64,000 nt of DNA, taken from the NCBI GenBank assembly GCA_021521415.1, contig JAIQDT010007677.1, forward strand, positions 45,602 to 109,601. The letters are read 5' to 3'. How positions within the stretch are numbered: the first letter of the stretch is position 1; each line of letters begins with the position of its first letter. The notes under the pieces were generated by a model that was given only the letters and a program-made list of their open reading frames with translations, was not told where the DNA came from and made no database searches. The position numbers and the translations under genes were made by a program. The DNA is from Bidens hawaiensis. Its lineage: Eukaryota; Streptophyta; Magnoliopsida; Asterales; Asteraceae. Below, one piece after another: positions 47,237 through 57,223 of this stretch.

Positions 47237-48047
47237 GACTCCCTCTTAACTGATGATCTTCTGTTTGCAGTCAACCAGCCGTGTCAGAAACTGTCCTGTA
47301 GCTTCACAAATCTACCAATCACCCAGCGTCTTCCATATCAGATCTCCCCTTCAGTGTAAGCTTCTCCGACTATAACGATTGAGGTCTTTGTAATGCATGC
47401 ATCCTCGTGCCAATAGATCATCTCAACCAATCACGTGAGTCCATCTGACTTCACCAACACATGAAGTTGGGCTTCCTCCACAACTTCACCAACTCGTCGG
47501 CATACGATAAGGTTTAATCTTCAACTACTCAACATCAAGTGATCAATTTCATCACAAAACCACCCTGACAGAATCTAACACACGACCATTAAAAAATCTG
47601 AAGCATCTTCAATCACCAGGGATAACGATCAGGAACATAAACACTTTAATTCCCGGTTAAATCCAACTTGTTCCAGAATCTTCACTCTAATAAATAAGCA
47701 ACACGTTTCAGGATCCAATTCTCGAACGCCTTGAAAATAACATAAAAAATATGCTCTGACCGCAATCCAGTAATGACGAAAAACCTTCAGTTCAATTTGA
47801 CTTTCTTCGGTTGGTCACCACGAACAACAACAATTTCCTTTCCCACAAACACCCGAATATGTGTCACTATCCAGTTTCAAACAATAACCCATTCACAACC
47901 TCAACTCCAAATCAGAGTTGACACGTATTTGTTCACACGTAAAACCAAAAGATAACAAGATCACTCGTTGACGGAACAACATCTTCGGTCTCACAATAAT
48001 CGTGTACACCCGGCCATACAGACGAAAACTCCATTTTTTTTTTTTTT

Positions 48048-48280
48048 TTAACTTCACCTGGCTGCTAACTTCGCCTGGCCATAACTTCGCCTGACTATAA
48101 CTTCGCCTGGCCATAACTTCGCCTGACCATAACTTCGCCTGGCCATAACTTCGCCTGACCATAACTTCGCCTAAAGTCAACTTCGCCTGTTCATAACTTC
48201 GCCTGACCTTATATCTTCGCTGAAACCCTACGAACAGTGACGGCAACTTCGCCTGATGAACAATAACTTCGCCTGAAGAA
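48048..48280. repeat. AACTTCGCC satellite array, internal unit 2
   Basis: Near-identical copy of the array at 46286-46510, in the second internal region. The 147-codon minus frame at 47893-48336 crosses it and reads as repeated RRSYGQAKLW-like words, clearly a repeat artefact. Confidence 0.9.
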
Positions 48281-48371
48281 CTGTTCGGCCAGAAACGCAC
48301 AAAAACGTGACAAAAACACCAAAACGCAGATCTCAAACCATAGCGTAAGAGCCTAAGGCTCTGATACCACT

Positions 48372-49001
48372 TGTAAGTCCCCCCGGGGCGTCGCCGATCG
48401 ATACGAGATCCGCACGAGGTTTAGGAGTGCGGAATCCTCCTAGACTCGTTTATGGTGTACAGACGAATAACACAAACACGTACACGATCAAATACACAAA
48501 CAAATACTAGAACGGGATAAACAAATCTGCAGATTCATATATAAAATAATCACGTTACATACCGTAACAAAAACAGAAAACACGACTGACCCGAGGTGAG
48601 CTCTACCTCGGGTCGTCTCACACGACTCTAGTCTCTTACTCTCTCTCAATAAACAAGCTGCTCAAACACACACTGATTTCTTGATCCTTAAAACTAAACA
48701 AGACACAACTATATATAGACAAACATTCACGGGCCTGGGCTTCAGTAGGCGAAGTTGTGCTAACTTCGCCTAAGGCGAAGTTGTGATAACTTCGCCTAAG
48801 GCAGAAGTTGTTACAACTTCGCCGTTGGCGAAGTTGTTCTAACTTTGCCTAAGGCGAAGTTGTGCTAACTTCGCCTGTGGCGTTCCGCTGGTCAGAATTG
48901 CATAGCGACGGTCACAAAATGCACCAACAGTCTCCCCTTTGACCGTTGCTCTCAATTCTAACAAACACGAAAGATCATCTGTTACAAAACATGCACCAAC
49001 A
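48372..49001 (-). mobile_element. LTR3 of the tandem (630 bp)
   Basis: Outer LTR (5' LTR in element sense), followed directly by target duplication AATAC and the continuing Tat-like protease frame. Confidence 0.9.
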
Positions 49002-49371
49002 AATACAGTTGGAGAAATCAAGTTGCCTATTTACATGGAAGGAGTGAATTTAATCCAAAGATTTTGTGTCATGGATTCATTATCCTGCTACAATGCTATC
49101 TTGGGAAGACAATGGATCCATAGCATGAAAGCAATACCTTCCACATATCATCAGTGTATCAAGACACCAACCTCGTAGGGAATAGTTAGGAAAGCAGGTG
49201 ATCAAGAATAAACCAAGTATTGTTACACATCCTCAATGAAACCATCCGCACAGTCAAAGCAAGCATAGCAATTAAAGAAAAAGGATCGCTAGGTCTTAGA
49301 AGCAAACGAACGAGACGTAAAAGAAATTATCTTAAGCTCGAGGAAAATTCATCAGAAAATTGACTTTTTAA

Positions 49372-49690
49372 ACGAATCGAATTGAGTTCCAAATGAATAA
49401 AATCAAGTTCCAAATCAAATCGAATCGAATTTCCAAAACGAATCAAATCGAATTTCCAAAAAAAAATCAAATTGAATTTCCAAAACGACTCGAATAAAAT
49501 TTCCAAAGTGAATCGAATCGAATTTCTAGACGAATTGAATCAAATTTCCCAATGAATTGAATTGAATTTCCAAAACGAATCGAATCGAATTTCAAAAACG
49601 AATCGAATTGAATTTCCAAACGAATCGAATCGAATTTCCAAAATGAGGCAAACCGAATTTCCAAAACGAATGGAATCAAATTATCTTCCA
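49372..49690. repeat. Minisatellite, unit about 22 bp
   Basis: About 14 degenerate copies of the unit CGAATCGAATTTCCAAAA with inner GAATC duplications. It makes artificial frames on both strands (49467-49691, 49562-49753). It lies just after the Tat-like protease fragment. Confidence 0.9.
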
Positions 49691-49759
49691 ATCAAATTGA
49701 ATTATCAAGAATTTGATTCAAAATCTGGTTTTTTTCGTGCCTTTCTATTTTAATCGATT

Positions 49760-50397
49760 CCTTTCCTCTTCTTATTTCCGTTTTACCGATAAAACGAATT
49801 CTGGGTCATAACAACTTCATCTTTCAGTTCTTACATGATTTGAACTTCATTTACCCGTATTTTTCTTGATTGTAACCTTATCCGTTTTATCCGAAACAAC
49901 ATTCATAACTCGTCTTTAGTAAAGTTTGTACTTTTCCAACTTAATATAAGCCTATCTATTACCCTATTGATTTTCAAGGCAAACCGACATCAAATACATA
50001 ACATTTTATCTTAAAACGTACCTTTTCTTGGATCCGGTTTGGTTCGGATCTGAATAAACACATGAATTTAGACGTGTTTCTTGTTAGTCCACGGAATCGG
50101 CTGCGAATCACCCGCGTTCCTTGCTCGGATCTGGATTTCGAAGATAGGAGAGTTTTTATGTGTGTTTTTAGTTTGTGGAGGCAAGATGGAAATGAGGGTT
50201 TAGGGTTTTAGGGAGGTTTAAGAGTGTTTATATACACCCAAGCCCATGGACCTTAAGGCCCATCACCATACCTTAGCCCGTCTATTATTTTCCAAGTTCA
50301 CACTCAAATTATTTTTATTCAACATAATTAAATAATGACACGCAATTAATTTAAATAACAGACTCTTATTGTTTATTCATAAAAGTAAGATGTTGCA
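49760..50397 (-). mobile_element. 3' LTR-like region of gypsy element G2
   Basis: On the minus strand it begins TGCAACATCTTAC directly after a purine tract (TTTTAAGGAGGGTAGAC, 50398-50414). It contains a TATA box (TATATAAACAC, plus 50224-50234) followed by AAACCTCCCTAAAACCCTAAACCC, a typical plant LTR promoter. The far boundary is not visible, so the left coordinate is a guess. It does not match the other LTR of G2 at 55373-55646. Confidence 0.6.
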
Positions 50398-50439
50398 AGT
50401 CTACCCTCCTTAAAAGAGGTTCCGTCCCCAAACCTAACT

Positions 50440-50925
50440 ATCACTAAACAAACTCGGGTAAAACTTGCATATCTGCTCTTCGACTTCCCAAGTAGCATCT
50501 GATCACTTGAGATGCTTCCATATCACCTTCACTATGGGAATAACTTTACGGCGAAGCTGCTTTTCCTTTCGGTCAACTATCTCTACGGGCTGTTCAACAT
50601 AGTTCAATTGTTCATCTACTTCGATGTCCTCCAATGGCACGAGAGATGTGTCATCGGCTAGGCGTTTCCTTAGGTGAGACACATGGAAAGTGGAGTGAAT
50701 TCCTTCCAATTCTTCAGACAAATCTAGCTTATAGGCCACTTCACCTACTCGATCTATGATCTTAAACGATTCAATATACCTCGGACCTAGCTTTTCTCTC
50801 TTCCTGAAGCAAATGATTCCCTTCCAACGGGAGACCTTGAGCATCACAATGTCACCAACATTAAACTTAATCGGTCGTCGCCGCTTATTAACATAGGATT
50901 TCTGGCAGTCTTGAGCAGCTTTCAT
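50440..50925 (-). pseudogene. G2 integrase C-terminus with chromodomain-like tail
   Basis: Minus-strand frame of 140 codons with NKRRRPIKFNVGDIVMLKVS, KLGPRYIESFKIIDRVGEVAYKLDL and FHVSHLRKRL: the GPY/F-type C-terminal domain of gypsy integrase, which binds DNA. After a stop following IWKHLK it continues as SDATWEVEEQICKFYPSLF, a type II (degenerate) chromodomain end as found in Tekay/Del-type chromoviruses. The stop at about 50503 separates the two. Confidence 0.85.
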
Positions 50926-50972
50926 TCTTGCCTTGATCTGATCAAACCTCGAAGAGGTTTCTTGAAAAAATT

Positions 50973-51480
50973 CTAAACTTGCAATTTTTTTCTAACCAAT
51001 ATCTCCCCAACATACAAGAGTCCTACAGCGTCTACCATATAACATCTTGAACGCAATATACCAATACTCGAATAGTAGCTATTGTTGTAAGAGAATTCTT
51101 CCAAGTGTAAATTATCATCCCTATTTCCTCCAAACTCTAACACACACGCATGTAGCATATCCTCAAGGATTTGAATAGTCCTTTCAGACTACCCATCTGT
51201 TTGAGGATGATACACCATACTAATGCTCAGTCTCGTTCCCATAGCTTCACGGAACTTCTTCCAAAATCTAGAAGTAAAGCGAGTATCTTTTTCAGACACG
51301 ATCGATAATGGTACTCCATGCTTAGCCACAACCTCTTTATGAACCCGTTTGCTAACATTTTTGATGAGACGGGGCAGAAATTGAGCACTTTTCCTTAAAC
51401 GATCCACAATCTCTCAGATGGTATCATGATTTCTTGCTGTTCGCGGTAGCTTAGTTATGAAATCCATGGTGATGTGTTCC
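50973..51480 (-). pseudogene. G2 integrase catalytic core
   Basis: Minus-strand remnant of the DDE core. WKWEHITMDFITKLPRTARN carries the first Asp block. It is followed by a TGA where related integrases have Trp (TIW), then DRLRKSAQFLP, HGVPLSIVSEKDTRFTSRFW (second Asp block; SEKD where SDRD is usual) and VYHPQTDG. A TAG at 51189-51191 replaces the Gln of TDGQSERT. The following part (SERTIQILEDMLHACVLEFG) is readable, then quality declines. Confidence 0.85.
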
Positions 51481-51488
51481 CATTTCCA

Positions 51489-52004
51489 TTATGGTATCTC
51501 TAATGGATGCATCTTTCCATATGGTTTATGATGTTCTACTTTGACTTGTAAGAAAGTTAAGCACTTACTAACGTAATGCACTACCTCATTCTTCACACCC
51601 GGCCACCAGTAGTCTTTCTTCCGGTCCTGATACATTTTGGTGGATCCCGTATGAATCGAGTACCTAGACTTATGAGCTTCATATAGGATTCGACCTATAA
51701 GATTTCCATAGCGTGGAATCCACATACGATCAAACCTAGTCTTTACACCATCTATCAGCTCATTTTTTTGTTCGAAAATTCTTTCCTTCTTCATTAATCC
51801 TTCATCTATGAGAACATCCGACTGTACCTTGCTGATCTCTCCAAAGAAATCTGAGTTATTGATTAGCTTATATGACATTACCATCATGATGACTTCTTCA
51901 TTCTTACGTTTTAGTGCGTCAGCGATGACATTAGCCTTACCAGGATAGTGCCCGATAACACGATCATTATATTTTATCAATTCTAACCATCTTCTCTGTC
52001 TCAT
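51489..52004 (-). pseudogene. G2 RNase H end and integrase zinc-binding domain
   Basis: 171-codon minus frame. The start, RQRRWLELIKYNDRVIGHYP and GKANVIADALKRK, is the RNase H C-terminus. The later part is the integrase HHCC region: EAHKSRYSIHTGSTKMYQDR with both His, WWPGVKNEVVHYVSKC with the first Cys, and then CLTF instead of CLTC, so the second Cys of the finger is lost. Ends at a stop after PLEIP. Confidence 0.88.
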
Positions 52005-52009
52005 ATTAA

Positions 52010-52414
52010 ATTCTTTCTACTGGGAAAGTACGATCTGTATAGATAGTACACTTAATGCCATACAAGTAATGTCTCCAAATCTTGAGAGCATGCACTACTG
52101 CTGCTAGCTCTAGGTCATGTGTTTACATGCTTTAATGAATCTTCAATTGTATGGACGCATATGCTTTGACCTTACCTCGTTGCATTAACACGGAACCTAA
52201 CCCACGATGTGAAGCATCAGTACTAACTACTAAATGCTTATTAACATAGGGTAAAACAAGGATTGGAGCCTACGTGAGTCTTTTCTTCAATTCTTCAAAT
52301 GCTTCTTCCTGATACTTACCCAATTGAATACTACAGCCTTTCGAGTCATACCGGCCAATGGCGCGGCTGCCTTAGAGAAGCCTTGAATAAACCTTTTATA
52401 ATAGCCAGCCAAGC
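52010..52414 (-). pseudogene. G2 RNase H N-terminal part
   Basis: Minus strand, after a frameshift from [23 protein letters not shown], then VVSTDASHRGLGSVLMQRG (first Asp of RNase H) and [13 protein letters not shown]. Several stops and frame changes, dead. Confidence 0.75.
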
Positions 52415-53005
52415 CTAAGAACTGTGTATCTCAATTGGGTTTTGAGCAGCCATCCAATTCTTTATTGCTTCGATCTTAGAAGGGTCCACCGTAATCCCTT
52501 CAGGATTGATTACGTGACCTAGAAACTGTACCTCGCACAACCAACATGTGTACTTCAAAAACTTAGCATACAGTTTCTCTCTCTTCAAAACCTCCAACAC
52601 TTCTCTTAGATGTTCAGCATGATAAAACTCGCTCTTCGAATAAACCAATATATCATCAATGATAACGATAACTGACTTATCTAACATCGTCCAACATACC
52701 CTATTCATCATATCCATAAATTCTGTTGGAGCATTCGTTAGACCAAACGACATCTCGAGGAACTTGTAGTGTCCATACCGTGTCTGAAATGCTTTCTTAG
52801 GGACGTCTGCCTCTTTCACCTTCAATTGATGATAGCCTGATCTAAGGTCTATTCGTGAGAACCAACTAGCACCTTGTAATTGATCAAACAAATCGTTAAT
52901 CCATGGCAACGGATATCTGTTCTTTACTGTAAGCTTGTTCAACTCCCGATAGTCTATACACATTCTCATACTTCTATCCTTCTTCTTAACGAATAAAACC
53001 GGCAC
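52415..53005 (-). pseudogene. G2 reverse transcriptase domain
   Basis: 196-codon open minus frame covering most of gypsy [80 protein letters not shown] and the catalytic [12 protein letters not shown], where both Asp are kept. It ends [13 protein letters not shown], a frameshift away from the [11 protein letters not shown] block. The first codon is an internal GTG, not a real start. Upstream, the conserved segment before SVSPWGVP is degraded (about 53010-53140). Confidence 0.92.
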
Positions 53006-53142
53006 GCCCCATGGGGAAACACTCGGCTTATGAAACCTTTATTGAGGAGTCCTTGAAGTTGGGACATCAATTATTTTATCTCTAACGGCGCAAGGCGGTA
53101 ACGTGCTTTCACAACGGGCTGTGCTAATGGTATTAACTATGT

Positions 53143-53361
53143 CTAAAATTTTGCCTCATGTTTCGACGGCAACCCCATAAGGTCCTCAGGGAACACTTCT
53201 GGATAGACACGCACTACGAAAACATCTTTCACTTCTTTCATCTCGCCCATAGGTTTGTCAACATACGCCAAGTAGGCACTACGCCCTCGCCTTAACAAAC
53301 CTTTAGCTTTGATCATCGAAATGACGTTAAGCCCCGAACTTTCTTTATCACCATAAACCAT
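53143..53361 (-). pseudogene. G2 protease-RT linker
   Basis: Minus frame with SMIKAKGLLRRGRSAYLAYV, DVFVVRVYPEVFPEDLMGLP and SKHEAKF, the linker that joins protease and RT in chromovirus pol. Stops before the RT block. Confidence 0.82.
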
Positions 53362-53399
53362 GACCGTACCGCCTTCCGAAGAATTTAGTCATATCAACT

Positions 53400-53750
53400 T
53401 ACACTTACACACTATCTGAGCTTCAAACTCAGACAGCCAATCGATCCCCAATACTACATCGACCCTCGTAAGGTCATCACATACAGGGTTGTAGGGAACT
53501 CACGACCCTCTAACTGTATCTTACAACCCTTAACCACTCTCATTGTTCTAAAAGAGGTTTCACTAGCGGTTTCTATTGTAAAAGTTTCAGGCACATGACA
53601 GCATTTCATCTTTGCTATCTTACAAAATGACTTAGTTACAAAACTCCTATTTGCACCTAAATCAAACAATACCGAATTGGAAATACCGTTTACTTGAAAT
53701 GTACCTGTCACAACATGTGCGATCTGCTTGGCTTGTTCCTGTGTTAGCAT
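53400..53750 (-). pseudogene. G2 aspartic protease
   Basis: Minus frame starting LTQEQAKQIAHVVTGTFQVN. The active site reads VLFDLGANRSFVTKSF; the catalytic D-(S/T)-G is changed to DLG, so the Ser/Thr next to the catalytic Asp is missing. A frameshift near 53460 separates TLYVMTL from VDVVLGIDWLSEFEAQIVC, the conserved second half. Gag and protease are separated only by a short gap with an in-frame stop. Confidence 0.85.
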
Positions 53751-53756
53751 GTAGGC

Positions 53757-54953
53757 TCAGGTCCTTAGCATGGACTGGTTAGCATCCTTATTTCTTTTTT
53801 CTCCAGCCTTGGCACATTCCGTAGCCATGTGGCCCGTCTTATCGCACTTGTAACATGTGGGCTCAGCATTGCACTCATGGGCGTAATGCCCCACCTTCCC
53901 ACACTTATCACAGGAAATTAACCCAAGCCTGCACTCCCCTCCATGAGCTTTCCCACATTTGTGACAAACATCAGAACCAGTACCCCACTTGCACTCACCA
54001 CCATGCATCTTCCCATAAATCTTGTATGGCTTCTTTTCCCACACTTTATGCTTCTTATCCTTGGGATTTTACATTTGAGTGCTAGGTCCCTTAGCAGGAG
54101 CAACCTATTTCTTCTCTTTCTTTTCTTTCACCACCACATCGTCCACAGCCAGGTTATTATAAACTATTTATGCCAGTCAACAGCATAATCAAACGTAGCA
54201 GGTTTACTAGCCCTGACTAGCGTGTGGCCATTCTAAGAAGTCCCCTCAAGTAGCACTTGATCCTCTTTGCCTCAGTATTCACCATATCGGGCACCAACCT
54301 GGACATGCAGTTGAATTAGTAGTGTACTCATGGTGTGCCATTTTCCCGCCTTCATATTCTTCAACTTCATCTCAGCCCGTTCAACCTCAGCATCAGCAAA
54401 AAATTGCTTCATAACCATCTTCTTCATATCTTCCCATCTCATGGCCTTAATCTCTTTTGGGGTCTTTCTCTATTCCAAAATTTCCAACCAGAACACAGTC
54501 TCATCACCAAATGACTGGGTAACAAACCCCACCGCTTGGTTGGGGCGGCAGTCATTGATCCTGATAACCTTGTTCATAACAGTTATCCATTGGAGAGTAG
54601 CGATTGCATCACCCAAACCAGCCACCTTTCTCAGTCTTATCATCTTTCTCAGTTTCCTCCTCGGTCTAATTAGTAGCTTTGGTGTTACCCTCACTTGAGT
54701 TCCTTGTACTCTTACTTCCCGCAGACCTTTTGACATGCATGTCTTTCACTACATTGGCCTCAGCATGAGCAACTGCAGCTTGAATTGCAGGATCAAGCTG
54801 ATACCCCTCATTGTTACTTTGGTCTTGCCCAACTGTGCTTCCTTCCTCTCCGGTGTTAGTGGCCGGCTCCTTAGAAGGCAAACGGTTGACACGTGGCCTA
54901 CCACGACGTCCTGCGTTACCTCCGTGACCGATAACTTTTCTTGCACCAGCCAT
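53757..54953 (-). pseudogene. G2 gag
   Basis: Start at 54951-54953 (MAGARKVIGHGG). The N-terminal part 54666-54953 is basic and Gly-rich. 54470-54736 holds the capsid-like segment (NDCRPNQAVGFVTQSFGDET, VFWLEIL), continuing as AMRWEDMKKMVMKQFFADAE in a shifted frame. The C-terminal part 53757-54044 carries two clear CCHC knuckles, CDKCGKVGHYAHEC and CYKCDKTGHMATEC, preceded by two Cys-rich KCGKAHGGEC-like repeats. Several stops and frameshifts; not functional. Confidence 0.85.
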
Positions 54954-55353
54954 TTGAATTCTACAAGGAAACACAAACATCATCACTCTAGGAACTATTT
55001 TGTACAAGGATAGTAAGGCAAACAACTAATAACAGTGGCCAGGTGTGATTAGCTAATCACGTAACTTTCCGTGTCCTATGCACTTTCCTTTGTTAGTCCA
55101 CTCGTGCTAGTTTCTACATTCAAACGGTTAAACAATCAATTAAACATTTCATATCCATATTCCTATCTCTAGCAATTAAGCTAGCTTTCCTACTCATTCT
55201 TACATTACACATGAAGTAAATCATGTATCTTACCTTTAATAAGCTTGCTTGACTAACACATGGCTTTCTTGAACTGGCATATTATTTCCCTTCTTCCTTA
55301 AGTCCCATTCCCTGTTCGAGTCTAAGCATGTAGGATACTTATTTCTCTCAAAT
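54954..55353 (-). other. G2 leader
   Basis: Untranslated leader between the primer binding site and gag. No conserved ORF. Confidence 0.55.
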
Positions 55354-55370
55354 TTATGCTCTGATACCAA
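55354..55370 (-). other. Primer binding site of G2
   Basis: Minus strand TTGGTATCAGAGCATAA, two bases from the LTR end; initiator Met tRNA type. Confidence 0.9.
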
Positions 55371-55372
55371 TC

Positions 55373-55646
55373 TGTAATAGCCTAGCTACCGCTGCACCAT
55401 AATATTGTCCGTTTTGGTCGAGACTTACCACCATCACCTCACAGATTTGCTTTTGGTTGCCCAGGTAGAGACTTCCCAGGAAGTCACTCATCCTGATACT
55501 ACTCCCACCTGAGCACGCTAGACTGTGGAATTCTCCTCTCATCCACTACCATTAAGCGCCCAAAACGCGTTATGATGGGAAATGTATCCATCTACTTATA
55601 AAGAAGACTTCGTTCTTCTTCCCAACCGATGTGGGATGCCACAACA
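55373..55646 (-). mobile_element. 5' LTR of G2 (274 bp)
   Basis: On the minus strand runs from TGTTGTGGCATCCCACATCG to CTAGGCTATTACA, ending beside the primer binding site. A TATA-like box TTTATAAGT lies at plus 55594-55602. It is followed outside by a (CA)n run. No copy of this sequence is present at the other end of G2. Confidence 0.8.
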
Positions 55647-55662
55647 CACACACACACACAAG
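55643..55662. repeat. (CA)n microsatellite
   Basis: Short CA run at the outer edge of the G2 5' LTR; it obscures any target duplication. Confidence 0.85.
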
Positions 55663-56200
55663 GTTAGAATGTTACACATGGGTGGAAATAAAATGCAAAT
55701 GTCATATTTAATAAAAGAAAGAAAGGATAATTGCACTTGAACTATAACACATTACACAGTTATTTTAATTCAAATACAAAATTCAACATTCAAGACATAG
55801 AAATACTACAAAAAATAAACTTTTTCTGTAACATAAAAAGTAATACTTGATAAAAACAAAGCAGCCTATAAGGAATACTTCATCTTACGTGGAGTTTGGG
55901 ACCTGAAATTTATAAAACACATTAGTAAAATTTTAAAACTTTAAATGAAAAATAGAACAAGTATACTAGGTTTAATCTTTTTCACATTAAGTTTCCAAAA
56001 ATCTAATTCTATACAACGTTTGTTGTTTTATTTGTAAGCTATAATTCTATATTGAGTATAACTAATTTAATACCGGCTCTACTCTTCACTCATGATTGTC
56101 CTGGATCTTTCATGCATATAATCCTACACATGAAAGAAAATGAACTATAATAATCATTAAGCAAACCCAATGAAATAGGTTAAACAATAAAAGAATATTT
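55663..56200. other. AT-rich spacer, nothing recognised
   Basis: No open frame or repeat structure that I can support. Confidence 0.5.
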
Positions 56201-57054
56201 TAACACACAACAACACCTTAGTGATCTTCAATGTCTAAACTTTCATCTATAAGAGCATCACGATCACCCATGGGTTCAATAATCTCTCCCAAGCAGGCCG
56301 TCCACCCACAATATTGAGATCACGCAAAGAAGCCTCGTATACATATGAATCAGCTGATCTCAGATGGTATCATGGTTATTTTATGCTACAAGAGAACAAT
56401 GCAACCATGTAAGTTAGCAATAAACATATTATTATAAACTAAGATTATGATAAACCATTTTGTACCACACCATCTTGAACGCAAACTTTCCGAACATATT
56501 CGGTAACATTTAATACCTAGGGAACCAATCTGTAATTCATAAATACCACATGAACCTTTTTTGTAATTTATTCTGTTTATTTGATAACTTACTTGATCCC
56601 AAGAGAAAGATGGCTATGGATAAATAAATTGAACTACTCAACTAGATCTTATCATCTTATGTATCCTTCCATCCTAGATGGATACCGAGAAAGATGATTA
56701 CAAACTTAGAAATCAAGAAACCAAAAACTATGTTACATAATAATATATTATTAATAAAGGAATGAATAGAAAGAAATAACAAAAAGAACATAACTATGAG
56801 AAAAATGTTTCATTTTCTTGAATGGGAGTTAAAGTCCTGAATTGGGTTTAAAACAAAAGGTTAGTAGGTAAATTTAGAAGATTTTCATGTAACACAGTTT
56901 GATTTATACACAACAAACTAAATGAGTTTGATAAAATTTATCCTTCCAAAGGAAAAGAAGACACAAATATGCAAGGGCAAATTTGTTAAGTCCAAAAATA
57001 TCTTGTTTATAAATCGAATAATGCTATGTATAAAGAACCTTCAAATGCTATTTA

Positions 57055-57223
57055 GGTGGTGTTTGGGATTCCTTATTTTTACCTCCTCCATAAGTCAAAA
57101 GTCACATCCTTGTAACTTATGAAAAATTTTTACTCACATATTAAGCAATCCCAAACACCTTTTTAACTTATTAATAAGTTATAAGTTATAAGGAGGCAAA
57201 AATAAGGAATCCCAAAAACCCTC
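57055..57223. mobile_element. Tourist-like MITE (169 bp)
   Basis: Terminal inverted repeats of about 35 bp: GGTGGTGTTTGGGATTCCTT at the left and, reversed, GAGGGTTTTTGGGATTCCTT at the right, both followed by ATTTTT and CCTCCT. Flanked by the 3-bp duplication TTA (57052-57054, 57224-57226), as for PIF/Harbinger-type elements. Confidence 0.82.

Larger units (their letters stand above)
44890..49001 (-). mobile_element. Non-coding LTR element in LTR-int-LTR-int-LTR tandem
   Basis: Three LTRs (44890-45467, 46607-47236, 48372-49001) separated by two nearly identical internal regions (1139 and 1135 bp). The whole array is flanked by one perfect target duplication AATAC (44885-44889, 49002-49006), so it behaves as a single insertion later expanded by unequal LTR recombination. 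Minus orientation: primer binding sites next to LTR2 and LTR3 (minus strand GTGGTATCAGAGCC) and the purine tract TAAGAGGGAGTC next to LTR1 and LTR2. No gag or pol is present; it is a non-autonomous element of about 2.4 kb per unit. LTR1 lacks about 52 bases present in both LTR2 and LTR3. Confidence 0.9.
43880..49300 (+). pseudogene. Tat-like gypsy gag/protease fragment, broken by two insertions
   Basis: Piece 1, 43907-44258, reads a gag-protease junction with INLIFGG-type sequence (VNLIFGGSDICGTSYSAAK) and then, after a frameshift, the degenerate protease active site (RILGDRESSVNII, where the family has DTGSSVNI) and LETLKKMNIPG. A hAT-like element follows. Piece 2, 44830-44889, continues LVGFSGEVKN. 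After the LTR tandem, piece 3, 49002-49190, continues with GEIKLPIYMEGVNL, FCVMDSLSCYNAILGRQWIH and MKAIPSTYHQC, which are protease C-terminal blocks of the Tat lineage. The frame runs through the second insertion site exactly when one copy of the AATAC duplication is counted. Stops follow LKKMNIPG and PTS. RT and later domains are not present here. Confidence 0.8.

Noticed and set aside
46272..48336. Long minus frames (87 and 147 codons) in the tandem element
   Set aside because: They cross the AACTTCGCC satellite and read as repeated RRSYGQAKLW-like words; both internal copies show it only because they are duplicates.
53855..55013. Plus-strand ORFs of 76-122 codons over the G2 gag
   Set aside because: Antisense shadows of the gag and zinc-knuckle coding sequence on the minus strand.
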